A stretch of 42,931 nt of DNA from Streptomyces sp. NRRL S-31 (GTDB taxonomy: Bacteria; Actinomycetota; Actinomycetes; Streptomycetales; Streptomycetaceae): positions 1 to 42,931 of the forward strand of contig NZ_JOCB01000125.1 of the NCBI RefSeq assembly GCF_000718775.1, read 5' to 3'. This document shows, in pieces, positions 1 through 7,488 of this stretch. Numbering within the stretch: position 1 is the first letter of the stretch; each line of letters starts with the position of its first letter. A model generated the notes under the pieces. That model was not told the origin of the DNA, did no database searches, and worked only from the letters and a program-made list of their open reading frames with translations. Position numbers and translations under genes: made by a program.

Positions 1-260
<260 letters not shown>

Positions 261-303
261 CCCGCGCCGGCCGTGCGCATCCGACGGCGTGCCGTCACTC
301 CCC

Positions 304-349
304 CCGGAGGAGGGCCCTCGGACGCGTACGCCCGCGGGCCCTCCTCCGG
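304..349 (+). terminator. Terminator hairpin after the chloroperoxidase-type gene
   Basis: A perfect 14-bp inverted repeat (304-317 with 336-349, arm CCGGAGGAGGGCCC) has an 18-nt loop and lies 44 bases after the stop codon. There is no U tract, as is usual for Streptomyces terminators. Its right arm shares four bases with the next hairpin. Confidence 0.7.
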
Positions 350-380
350 CAGCCGTCCGGGACGTCCGGACGGCTGCCGG
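346..380 (+). terminator. Second hairpin overlapping the first terminator
   Basis: A perfect 15-bp stem (346-360 with 366-380) has a 5-nt loop GACGT. It begins inside the right arm of the 304-349 hairpin, so the two full-length stems cannot form together. Most likely it is a second, stronger terminator. Confidence 0.7.
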
Positions 381-549
381 CGAAGGCGGGGACGCATGTC
401 GCGGTCCGGCGTGTGACGGTCTCGCGGCGGTCGCCGAGGGCGCGTGCCGCACAGGGTCCGACCGGTGAGGCGGCCCTCCGGGCGCTCTCCTGCTCCGCCC
501 GGGTCCGGTGGACCGCGCACGGACACCGCGGGCAGTCGTTCCACCGCTG

Positions 550-567
550 CGTGACCGGGTGGTCACG
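550..567. promoter_or_regulatory. Inverted repeat upstream of the SsgA-like gene
   Basis: CGTGACC-GGGT-GGTCACG forms a perfect 7-bp inverted repeat with a 4-base centre, 66 bases upstream of the chosen ATG. The size suits a dimeric regulator's operator or a small 5'-UTR hairpin. No clear -10/-35 pair could be assigned around it. Apart from this repeat and the two hairpins, the gap 261-633 holds nothing recognisable. Confidence 0.35.
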
Positions 568-633
568 CCGAACATGACACCGTCCGGCACGCAGGCGGCC
601 GGCAGACCAACCATCGCAAGGGAAGTCCGCCCC

Positions 634-1101
634 ATGAACAGCGACAGATCGCATACCGGCCACGAGGCGTCGGCCCGGTGTGGCCCGCCCGCGCTCGTCA
701 CCACGCTCTGGCGCCTGTTCGGCCCCGACGGCCCCGCACCCCTGCTGTGCCGGATGCGCTACACCGTGGACGACCCGTACGCGGTGGCGCTGGACCTCTT
801 CGGGGACCCGGACACGGACGTCTGCGTGACCTGGGTGGTGGCGCGGGACCTGCTGGCCGGGGGGACCCGGCGGCCCAGCGGCGAGGGCGACTTCCGCGTC
901 TGGCCCTCCTGCCGGCGCGCCGGCGAGCCCGCCCGCCTCTGCTTCAGCCTCATCGGGCCCGGGGGGTACGCCACCTTCGAGGCGGATCTGACGGACGTCC
1001 GGCACTGGCTCGACGCCACGTACGCGCTGGTCCCCTCCGGCACCGAGCACCGGATGATCGACTGGGACGCCCTGACCGCGCACTGGTTCGACCGGACGTG
1101 A
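634..1101 (+). CDS. SsgA-like sporulation/cell-division protein (SALP family)
   Basis: A 155-aa protein with the layout of the SsgA-like proteins of sporulating actinomycetes, small cytoplasmic proteins that guide septum placement and peptidoglycan events during sporulation. Visible family features are the DPYAVALDLF segment, WVVARDLLAGG, the GEGDFRVWPS stretch, and a C-terminal helix ending ATYALVPSGTEH. Length is slightly above the usual 130-145 aa. The ATG at 634 was chosen because AAGGGAAG lies just upstream (618-625) and family homology begins soon after. An in-frame start at 508 would add 42 residues that look non-coding. The gene stands alone, so its exact SALP subtype cannot be assigned. 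Confidence 0.88.
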   Translation: MNSDRSHTGHEASARCGPPALVTTLWRLFGPDGPAPLLCRMRYTVDDPYAVALDLFGDPDTDVCVTWVVARDLLAGGTRRPSGEGDFRVWPSCRRAGEPARLCFSLIGPGGYATFEADLTDVRHWLDATYALVPSGTEHRMIDWDALTAHWFDRT

Positions 1102-1125
1102 CCTCCTCGCGCCGTGCGGCTCCGC

Positions 1126-1157
1126 GCGCGCCCTCCCCGCTGCGCGCCCTCCCCGCT
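1126..1157. repeat. 16-bp tandem repeat, two copies
   Basis: Two exact head-to-tail copies of GCGCGCCCTCCCCGCT lie just after the SsgA-like gene. They are probably replication slippage in GC-rich non-coding DNA. Confidence 0.8.
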
Positions 1158-1227
1158 GCGCGGCCGCCCGGACCGGGCTGCGCGTTCGACCCGTCGGCCG
1201 TCCGGCTGTCGCGAAACAAGCGTCGGC

Positions 1228-1310
1228 CGGAATCAAGACTGATTCAGGTCGAATGACTTATGCGGGCACCATAGGCGCTGCCTAGCTTGGGATGACCCGC
1301 TGACCTATGG
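1228..1310 (+). promoter_or_regulatory. Operator/promoter-like region before the broken LuxR gene
   Basis: This AT-richer stretch holds GAATCA-AGAC-TGATTC (1230-1245), a 6-bp inverted repeat, then TAGGC-GCT-GCCTA (1272-1284), a 5-bp inverted repeat, and a CCATAG/CTATGG pair spread over about 40 bases. TAGCTT at 1283 could serve as a -10 box. The density of symmetric elements suggests a once-regulated promoter that has outlived the function of its gene. No start site was assigned. Confidence 0.4.
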
Positions 1311-1399
1311 CATGGTTCGCACCCCGTGGACCGGGTTCGCACGCCACACCGCGCCATCGCGTCGGCAGCAGGATCACCCGGGCTTGGGAGTTGAGCGCG

Positions 1400-2159
1400 A
1401 TGCCGGTTGTCTCCACGGACAGGACGAGCGAGCCCGGGCAGGGCTCCGCACCTTCCCTCCGTCCACCGCGCGGGAACGCCGCCGCCGACGACGCCGAGAC
1501 CGACGCCTCCGCCGTGGCACCCGCCGGGTCGGCCGGACGCCCGGCACCCCCTGGTGGCCGCCTGGGGCGCTGGGAGACCTGGTCGCGGCCGCGGTCGCCT
1601 CCGGCCACGAGAACGACGTACGCGACACCGTGCGACGGGCGGCGACGGCGGGCCGGCGCCCGGGTTCCGTCCTCGTGGAGCACCTCGTGACCCGATCGCG
1701 GGCCATCCTGAGCGACGGTCCCGAGGCCGAGCGGCTCTTCACCCTCGCGCTGTCGGTGCCGGGGGCGAGGCCGTCCGCTACGAGCGGGCTCGCACGCGCA
1801 TGGCGTTCGGCGAGTGGCTTCGCCGGCACCGGCGGGTGCGGGAGGCGCGTGAGCAGTTGCAGGGGGCACGTGATGCCTTCGACTCGCTGGGTGCGCGAGC
1901 GTGGGTGCGACGCGCGGACTCCGAGCTGCTGGCGGCGGGAGACGCCGCGCCGCCCCCGCAGCGGATCTCGGCCGGGAAGTTCGGGCTGACCCCACGTGAG
2001 GCCGAGATAGCGTGGCTGGCCGTCAGCGGGCTCGGCAACCGGGGCATCGGCTGGCAGCTCGGGCTGACCCACCGGACCGTGGCGAGCCACCTCTCACACG
2101 TATACGTCAAGGTGGGAGTCAGCTCGCGCAGGCACCTGCCGTCCGTGCTCGAACCGTGA
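1400..2159 (+). pseudogene. Decayed LuxR/LAL-type transcriptional regulator, frameshifted and lacking its ATPase domain
   Basis: Regulator-like protein is spread over different frames. A plausible ATG at 1400, preceded by GGGAG, opens one frame. From about 1570 a second frame gives LGDLVAAAVASGH up to LFTLALSVPG. From about 1765 a third gives EAVRYERARTRMAFGEWLRR, a helical repeat typical of the end of LAL proteins, and then the LuxR helix-turn-helix (FGLTPREAEIAWLAVSGLGN to HVYVKVGVSS). The break near 1760 lies in a run of five Gs, and one extra G would join the two parts. No P-loop ATPase domain is present, so the gene also appears truncated compared with full LAL regulators. A sequencing error could explain one break but less easily two. 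Confidence 0.7.
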
Positions 2160-2442
2160 ACGGCGGCATCGCGTGGCCCGCGGAAGGCTCCCGCCAGGGC
2201 CCCGTGGCGCCGGACGCGGCCCGCCCGGCCGCGCCCCCGCGGCGCCCGCTCCGGCACCGGAGCCGTCGATGTCGGGCGCGGTCAGTCAAATCACCGATGC
2301 CGCGCCCCCTCGCCGGTGGCAGGCTGAGTACGGCGGACCGCCGACGGACGCACATGCGTACCCGCAGCTCCGCCCAGGGTTGCGCCGGCACGCGTCGGAC
2401 CGTGCCCCGACCAACCGCACCCGGACGAAGGGAAACCCGGAG
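2160..2442. other. Gap between LuxR pseudogene and flavoprotein gene
   Basis: 283 bases without a credible gene. No convincing promoter or terminator was seen except the Shine-Dalgarno GAAGGG (2427-2432) of the next gene. Confidence 0.5.
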
Positions 2443-4137
2443 ATGACCAGCCCGGCCACCGCATTTCCTGAAATAGGCGACCGTTCCGAGGATCTCGAGA
2501 CGGCCGCGGCCTCCCGGCTGACCGCGGAGCAGCTCACCCGGGCCCTGCGCTACGCGAAACCGGAAGAGGTGGCCGTCGGCCAGGTCCTCTTCGACTTCGG
2601 GGACGACTCCGGTGACCTGGTGCTGTGCGGCACGGCCCATCTGGAGGCTCTGTGCCCCTCCGAGGCACCCGACTGCGAGGACGTCTTCTTCAGCTACGGT
2701 CCCGGACAGTTCGCCGGGGAACTCGGTCTGCTGACCGGGCAGCGGCGGGGCTTGACCATCCGGGTGACCACCGCGGGCACGATCCACCGGGTGGACGCGC
2801 AGTCCCTCCGGCTGCTGATGAAGCAGGAGACGGAACTGTCCGACCTCTTCCTGCGCACGTTCCTGGCCCGCCGCCGGCTGTTGCGCCTGGCCACCGAGCA
2901 GACGCTGCGGGTGGTGGGCGACGCCGACTCCGCGACGGGGATGGCTCTGAGAACCTTCCTGGCCCGCCAGGGAGTCCCCTACTCCTGGGTGCCGGAGGAC
3001 TCCCCGGAGGGCGAGGAGATCCGGTCGGCGAACGGCATGGCCCCGGCCGACCTGCCGATCGCCCTGGTCGGCCGCGACGTGCTGCCGCGGGTCACCCCCG
3101 GGTCCCTCAGCGAGCGGCTCAACCTGGCCTACCGCCGCACCGGCCGCGGAACGTCGGACCTGGTCGTCGTGGGCGCCGGCCCGGCGGGTCTGGCGGCCGC
3201 CGTCTACGGGGCCTCCGAAGGGCTGGAGACCGTGCTGCTCGACGCGGTCGCCACCGGCGGCCAGGCGGCCACGAGCGCGCGCATCGAGAACTACCTGGGC
3301 TTCCCGTTCGGTCTCAGCGGCGCCGACCTCGCCGCGCGCGCGGCGGTCCAGGCCCTGAAATTCGGCGCCCACATCGCCAGTCCCTGCCCGGTGGTGGCCC
3401 TGGAGACGAACCGGGACACGCACGTGCTCACCCTCGTCGACGGCACCCGGATCCGTACCCGGGCGGTGGTGATCGCCACCGGCGCGGCCTACCGTGCGCT
3501 GCCCGTGGACCGGTGGGCCGAACTGACCGGCAACGGCATCTACTACGCGGCCACCGATCTGGAGGCCCAGTCGGTGGCCGGACGCCCGGTCGTCGTGGTC
3601 GGCGGCGCGAACTCCGCCGGACAGGCGGCACTCCATCTGGCGCGGCACGCCGCGGGCGTCACCCTGGTGCTGCGCGGCGCCGACCTGGGCGCCCGCATGT
3701 CCTCGTACCTGGTGGACCGCATCGTCAGCGACCCCCGCATCACGGTCCGCACCGGTACCGAGGTGACCGCACTGCACGGGGACTCCCGCCTGGACGGCGT
3801 GTCACTGACCGAGCGCGGAGGCGGGACGCGCCGGATCCCGTGCGCGGGGCTGTTCTGCTTCATCGGCGCCGAGCCGGCCACCGGCTGGCTGAGCCACGTG
3901 GCGCGGGACGACAAGGGTTTCATCCCGACCGACCGCGCGCTGACACCCGCGATGCTGGGTCCGTCGTGGGAGAGCCTGGGCCGCGCCCCGCTGCCGTTCG
4001 AGACGAGCGTGCCGGGGGTCTTCGCCGCGGGGGACGTGCGGACGGAGTCGATGAAGCGGGTCGCGGCGGCCACCGGCGACGGCGCCAGCGCCGTCCGCTC
4101 GGTGCACCAGTACCTCGCCCTGGTCGCCCGGCCGTGA
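2443..4137 (+). CDS. Cyclic-nucleotide-binding domain fused to thioredoxin-reductase-like FAD/NAD(P) oxidoreductase
   Basis: A 564-aa cytoplasmic flavoprotein. Residues about 25-150 form a cyclic-nucleotide-binding-type beta-roll (GQVLFDFGDDSGDLVL, then YGPGQFAGELGLLTGQRR). A linker follows, then a thioredoxin-reductase-type two-dinucleotide fold with GAGPAG at 244-249 for FAD, the TGGQAATSARIENYLGFP segment, and a second nucleotide motif VVVVGGANSAGQAA. The C-terminal GVFAAGDVR is the usual FAD-contact motif. The thioredoxin-reductase CxxC is missing: the equivalent loop reads GNGIYYAATDLEA. Electron transfer must therefore differ from classical TrxR. The domain order matches a known actinobacterial fused family of uncertain substrate. 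ATG 2443 was chosen for its GAAGGG Shine-Dalgarno and because homology begins nearby. Confidence 0.88.
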   Translation: MTSPATAFPEIGDRSEDLETAAASRLTAEQLTRALRYAKPEEVAVGQVLFDFGDDSGDLVLCGTAHLEALCPSEAPDCEDVFFSYGPGQFAGELGLLTGQRRGLTIRVTTAGTIHRVDAQSLRLLMKQETELSDLFLRTFLARRRLLRLATEQTLRVVGDADSATGMALRTFLARQGVPYSWVPEDSPEGEEIRSANGMAPADLPIALVGRDVLPRVTPGSLSERLNLAYRRTGRGTSDLVVVGAGPAGLAAAVYGASEGLETVLLDAVATGGQAATSARIENYLGFPFGLSGADLAARAAVQALKFGAHIASPCPVVALETNRDTHVLTLVDGTRIRTRAVVIATGAAYRALPVDRWAELTGNGIYYAATDLEAQSVAGRPVVVVGGANSAGQAALHLARHAAGVTLVLRGADLGARMSSYLVDRIVSDPRITVRTGTEVTALHGDSRLDGVSLTERGGGTRRIPCAGLFCFIGAEPATGWLSHVARDDKGFIPTDRALTPAMLGPSWESLGRAPLPFETSVPGVFAAGDVRTESMKRVAAATGDGASAVRSVHQYLALVARP

Positions 4138-4166
4138 GACGGCGTTCGGACCCGAGCGGGCGACGG

Positions 4167-4235
4167 TTCACATGTGCGTCACCGGGGACGGGCCGAGCGC
4201 GCAGCCGGCCGCTGCGGCTCGACTAACATGTGTTT
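4167..4235 (+). promoter_or_regulatory. CACATGTG palindrome upstream of the MBL-fold gene
   Basis: CACATGTG (4169-4176) within TTCACATGTG lies about 80 bases before the chosen start. A related ACATGTG occurs at 4227, next to TAACAT (4225-4230), which could act as a -10. This is one of several exact copies of the same palindrome in gene-free parts of the window. Confidence 0.4.
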
Positions 4236-4251
4236 CAACGAAGGGATGAAC

Positions 4252-5016
4252 ATGTCGCAGTCACTGCGCGACGAGGACATCGTCCGCGTCGACGATCAGG
4301 TGTTCCTGGTGACCGGCAGCAACACCAACTGGGTGATCGTCAAGGAGGGCAGCGACGCGACACTCATCGACACCGGTTACCCCGGTGATCACGCCAGGGT
4401 TCTCGCCTCACTGGCCGCCGTGGGGCTGGAGCCGCGGGACCTGACCGCCGTCCTGGTGACCCACGCCCACAACGACCACATCGGCGCAGCCGAGCGCATC
4501 CGCTCCGAGTACGGCACCGCTGTGCTCATGCACGAGCAGGAGGTGCCTCACGCCCGGCGCGAGTTCCTGCACCAGGTGTCGGTGGGCCAGGTGCTGGCCA
4601 ATGCCTGGCGCCCGGGAGTCGCGCCATGGGCCGTGCACGCCATCCGCTCGGGCGGGACGGCACATGTGCCCGTCGCCGACCCGTCGCCGTTCCCCGCCCC
4701 CGGCGCCCTGGACCTGCCCGGCGCGCCCGTACCCGTCCACACACCGGGGCACACCGGAGGTCACTGCGCCTACCACCTGCCCCACCTCGGCGTCCTCGTC
4801 AGCGGGGATGCTCTGGTGACCGCCCATCCGACCTCGCGCGTCCACGGGCCGCAGCTCCTCCCGGGCATGTTCCACACCGACCGTGAGCAGGCGCTCGCCG
4901 CCCTGTCGCTCCTGGAGCCGGTGGACGCCGACGTCGTCCTGCCGGGGCACGGGCCGCTGCACCGCGGCACCGTGAAGGAAGCCGTCGTACACGCCCGCGA
5001 GCGGGCCACGTGGTAG
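4252..5016 (+). CDS. MBL-fold metallo-hydrolase
   Basis: A 254-aa protein of the metallo-beta-lactamase superfamily, which binds one or two metal ions and cleaves ester, thioester or phosphodiester bonds. The metal motif THAHNDH gives His71, His73, Asp75 and His76. Further ligands are in HTPGHTGGH (about residue 165), the SGDAL aspartate and PGHG near the end. There is no signal peptide, so it is cytoplasmic. ATG 4252 lies six bases after GAAGGG (4240-4245). ATGs at 4228 and 4246 are in frame but badly spaced from that site. It follows the flavoprotein by 114 bases, with its own promoter-like palindrome between. The substrate is unknown. Confidence 0.87.
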   Translation: MSQSLRDEDIVRVDDQVFLVTGSNTNWVIVKEGSDATLIDTGYPGDHARVLASLAAVGLEPRDLTAVLVTHAHNDHIGAAERIRSEYGTAVLMHEQEVPHARREFLHQVSVGQVLANAWRPGVAPWAVHAIRSGGTAHVPVADPSPFPAPGALDLPGAPVPVHTPGHTGGHCAYHLPHLGVLVSGDALVTAHPTSRVHGPQLLPGMFHTDREQALAALSLLEPVDADVVLPGHGPLHRGTVKEAVVHARERATW

Positions 5017-5018
5017 CC

Positions 5019-5045
5019 CGCGGCCGGTCCGCCGGGCCGGCCGCG
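5019..5045 (+). terminator. Terminator hairpin after the MBL-fold gene
   Basis: CGCGGCCGG pairs with CCGGCCGCG (5019-5027 with 5037-5045), a perfect 9-bp GC stem with a 9-nt loop, beginning two bases after the stop codon. Confidence 0.65.
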
Positions 5046-5415
5046 TGATCGCGCACATCCACAAAACATCCACAACACCCCGGGACGCTGGGACGGCGGC
5101 GCAGGCGCGACGGACGGCCGCGCGGAAGACCAGACCCCCGGTTCTCCGGTGAGCGGGGCAGTCGTCGTCCACCGTCCGTCGCCGTCGTCGCCGGCCCGGA
5201 CCCCGGCCCGGGAGCTGCCCATGGACACGTACCGGGCCCGGGAAACGCCTCCGCCGGTGCGGCTGGTGCGGCCGGGTTTCCCACCGGCACACCGGCCGGG
5301 AGCCGAGCACGGACGAGGCCCGGCCTCCGCACGGACACCCGGCCCGACGGCCCGTCGTCCGACCCGCCGGGGCAGGCGGACCGACCACACACCACCCTGA
5401 TGACAGGAGTCACCC
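5046..5415. other. Gene-free region before the alpha/beta hydrolase
   Basis: 370 bases with no credible gene. An AT-richer patch carries a direct repeat of ACATCCACAA (from 5055 and again from 5066), which may be part of a promoter or regulator site. A clear Shine-Dalgarno CAGGAG sits at 5404-5409. Confidence 0.4.
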
Positions 5416-6252
5416 GTGACCACCTATCTGGCCGACTCGGCCGAGACGCGCTACGTCGACGGACCCGAAGGCGAGCGTTTCGCCTACCGCCGTTTCGGAC
5501 GCGAGGGGACCCGCCCGCTCGTCATGCACATGCGTCTGCGGGGCACCATCGACCACTGGGACCCGGCGTTCCTCGATCTGCTGGCCGCGGAGCGGGAGGT
5601 CATCGTCTTCGACAACCGCGGCACCAACTTCTCGACCGGCAGCGCGCCGGTGACGATGGACGAGCTGGTGCAGGGCTCCCTGGCCTTCATCGGCTCCCTC
5701 GGCCTGACCGACATCGACGTGCTGGGCTGGTCCATGGGCGGCATCGTCGCCCAGGGTGTCGCCCTGGCCGCGCCGGAGCTGGTGCACCGTCTGGTGGTGG
5801 CCGGCAGTTCCGCCGGCGGTGTGCCCGACCTGCCCGCCCCGCCGGCGCGTGTCGCCCAGACCACCGGCAAGCCGGACAACGGTGACGAGGACTTCCTCTA
5901 CCTGTTCTACCCGGAGACCGAGAAGGCGCGGGCGGCCGGCCTGGCGTCGCTGCGGCGGATTGACCACCGGCTCAAGCAGTCGAACGCCGCGGTGAGCGCC
6001 GACGCCTTCCGCGGTCAGCTGGCCGCCCTCGGCAGCTTCAAGGGGTACTGGGAGCGGCAGGAGGAGCTGACCCTGCCCGTTCTGGTCGCCAACGGGGCCC
6101 ACGACGTGATGATCCACGCCTACGCCACCTACGCGATGTCGCAGCGGCTGCCCGACGCCAAGGTCATCCTCTACAGCGACGCCGGGCACGGGTTCCTCTT
6201 CCAGCACCCCGAGGACTTCGCCCACGAGGTCAACCGCTTCCTCTCCCTCTGA
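5416..6252 (+). CDS. Alpha/beta-fold hydrolase
   Basis: A 278-aa soluble alpha/beta hydrolase. The nucleophile elbow GWSMGG gives Ser106. The acid lies in NGAHDVMI and the catalytic histidine in DAGHGFLF near residue 258. The N-terminal MRLRGTIDHWDP segment is the oxyanion-hole loop. It most resembles the epoxide-hydrolase/haloperoxidase-like branch, but substrate cannot be told from sequence. The GTG start is chosen for CAGGAG seven bases upstream. Length is normal for the fold. It is followed by a terminator and a GlxA-type regulator 271 bases downstream on the same strand, which may control it (inference). Confidence 0.88.
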   Translation: MTTYLADSAETRYVDGPEGERFAYRRFGREGTRPLVMHMRLRGTIDHWDPAFLDLLAAEREVIVFDNRGTNFSTGSAPVTMDELVQGSLAFIGSLGLTDIDVLGWSMGGIVAQGVALAAPELVHRLVVAGSSAGGVPDLPAPPARVAQTTGKPDNGDEDFLYLFYPETEKARAAGLASLRRIDHRLKQSNAAVSADAFRGQLAALGSFKGYWERQEELTLPVLVANGAHDVMIHAYATYAMSQRLPDAKVILYSDAGHGFLFQHPEDFAHEVNRFLSL

Positions 6253-6255
6253 GGG

Positions 6256-6278
6256 CCCGCGCCGCCGCCCGGCGCGGG
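6256..6278 (+). terminator. Terminator hairpin after the alpha/beta hydrolase
   Basis: CCCGCGCCG (6256-6264) pairs perfectly with CGGCGCGGG (6270-6278) around a 5-nt loop, four bases after the stop codon. Confidence 0.65.
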
Positions 6279-6397
6279 GAAGGTCGCGGCCGAGCCTCCG
6301 CGCGCACGGCATCCGCATGAGCGTTCAGCGGCGACCCGCCGTGTCCCCTACCGGTCGGCTCCCGCGAAGGACACTGTGGCGCACGGGCCCCGGCCCC

Positions 6398-6438
6398 GAC
6401 AGCTCCGCCTCCACCCCCTGGTCGGAGGCGGAGCTGTC
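6398..6438 (+). promoter_or_regulatory. Perfect 15-bp hairpin upstream of the GlxA-type regulator
   Basis: GACAGCTCCGCCTCC (6398-6412) pairs exactly with 6424-6438 around an 11-nt loop, 85 bases before the ATG of the next gene and 120 bases after the previous terminator. It could be a second terminator, a 5'-UTR attenuator, or an operator for the regulator's own product. The sequence does not decide between these. Confidence 0.5.
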
Positions 6439-6523
6439 CTCTCGTTCCGCCGCACTCACCGGGCCGGCCACCGGGGGCGCGGCCGGACGACGACGGCTGC
6501 GCGAACGGACAGAGGACGACGCC

Positions 6524-7477
6524 ATGACACCCACGCTGAAGGTCGCGGTCCTCGCCCTGGAGCACGCCAGCGCCTTCGACCTCGCGGTCCCCCACGAGGT
6601 GTTCGACACGGTGCGCCTGCCCGACGGCCGGCGGCCGTACGAGGTGCGTCTGTGCGCACCGGGGTCCGGCGCGTCCACACGGCGCCCGGCCGGGCACGAC
6701 CGGGGCGGGTGGGGAGCGTGGGAGGACTCCGACACGGTCATCGTGCCCGGCCGGCCGGTCGACGCCGAGCCCGCCTCCCCCGACGTCGTCCGCGCCCTGC
6801 GCCGGGCGGCCCGCATGGGCAAGAGGATCGCGGCGTTGTCGACGGGGACGTTTCTCCTGGCCGAGGGCGGGCTGCTGGACGGCATTCCCGTGGCCGCCCA
6901 CTGGTCCCTGGCGGACGAACTCGTCCGGCGGCACCCGTCCGTGCAGGTGCGCCTGGACGCCCTGTACGTGGACAGCGGGTCCATCGTCACGTCCGCGGGC
7001 GCGTCCGCGGGCCTGGACCTGTGCCTGCACCTCGTCCGGCGCGACTTCGGTGCGGAGGTCGCCACGCGTGCCGCGAGGCGGTTGCTTCTGCCCCCGCGAC
7101 GGCCCGGGGGGCAGGCACCCTTCGCCGTCCCGGACCATCCGGCGCTGCCCCGCGGCTCGCGTTTCGCGGACCTTCTGGGCTGGATCGACGACAACCTGGC
7201 CGCGGACCTGAGCCTCGACGCCATGGCGCGACGGTGCGGTCTGAACGTGCGCACGCTGAGCAGGCGGTTCCCCCAAGAAGTCGGAGCCACCCCCCAGCAG
7301 TGGGTGACCCGGGCTCGCGTGCGCAAGGCGCGCGAACTGCTGGTGTCCAGCGACCTGCCCGTCGAGAGCGTGGCACGGGCGGCCGGGTTCACCTCGCTTT
7401 CCACCTTCCGGGCCCGCTTCCACCAGGTCGTCGGCCTGACGCCGAACGGGTACCGGGCCTCGTTCCACGACCGGTGA
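6524..7477 (+). CDS. GlxA-family AraC transcriptional regulator (DJ-1/PfpI domain plus AraC HTH)
   Basis: A 317-aa regulator. Residues about 5-170 form a DJ-1/PfpI-type ligand domain (VAVLALEHASAFDLAVPHEVF at the start). Residues about 215-315 carry the two AraC helix-turn-helix motifs (LSLDAMARRCGLNVRTLSRRF and LPVESVARAAGFTSLSTFRARF). The nucleophile-elbow position that often holds cysteine in this family reads ALSTGTFLLA, with serine, so any DJ-1-type catalysis is unlikely and the domain probably only senses a ligand. ATG 6524 follows AGAGGA by seven bases. It lies downstream of the alpha/beta hydrolase and is convergent with the solute-binding gene, only 11 bases away. The target is unknown. 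Confidence 0.9.
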   Translation: MTPTLKVAVLALEHASAFDLAVPHEVFDTVRLPDGRRPYEVRLCAPGSGASTRRPAGHDRGGWGAWEDSDTVIVPGRPVDAEPASPDVVRALRRAARMGKRIAALSTGTFLLAEGGLLDGIPVAAHWSLADELVRRHPSVQVRLDALYVDSGSIVTSAGASAGLDLCLHLVRRDFGAEVATRAARRLLLPPRRPGGQAPFAVPDHPALPRGSRFADLLGWIDDNLAADLSLDAMARRCGLNVRTLSRRFPQEVGATPQQWVTRARVRKARELLVSSDLPVESVARAAGFTSLSTFRARFHQVVGLTPNGYRASFHDR

Positions 7478-7488
7478 GACGGGACCGC

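Noticed and set aside
508..633. Longer N-terminus for the SsgA-like protein from ATG 508
   Set aside because: The extra 42 residues are Arg/Pro-rich, unlike the family, while ATG 634 has a good Shine-Dalgarno and normal length.
4659..4670. Perfect palindrome GGCACATGTGCC inside the MBL-fold gene
   Set aside because: It encodes conserved-looking residues in the coding frame, so it was not counted with the intergenic operator candidates.
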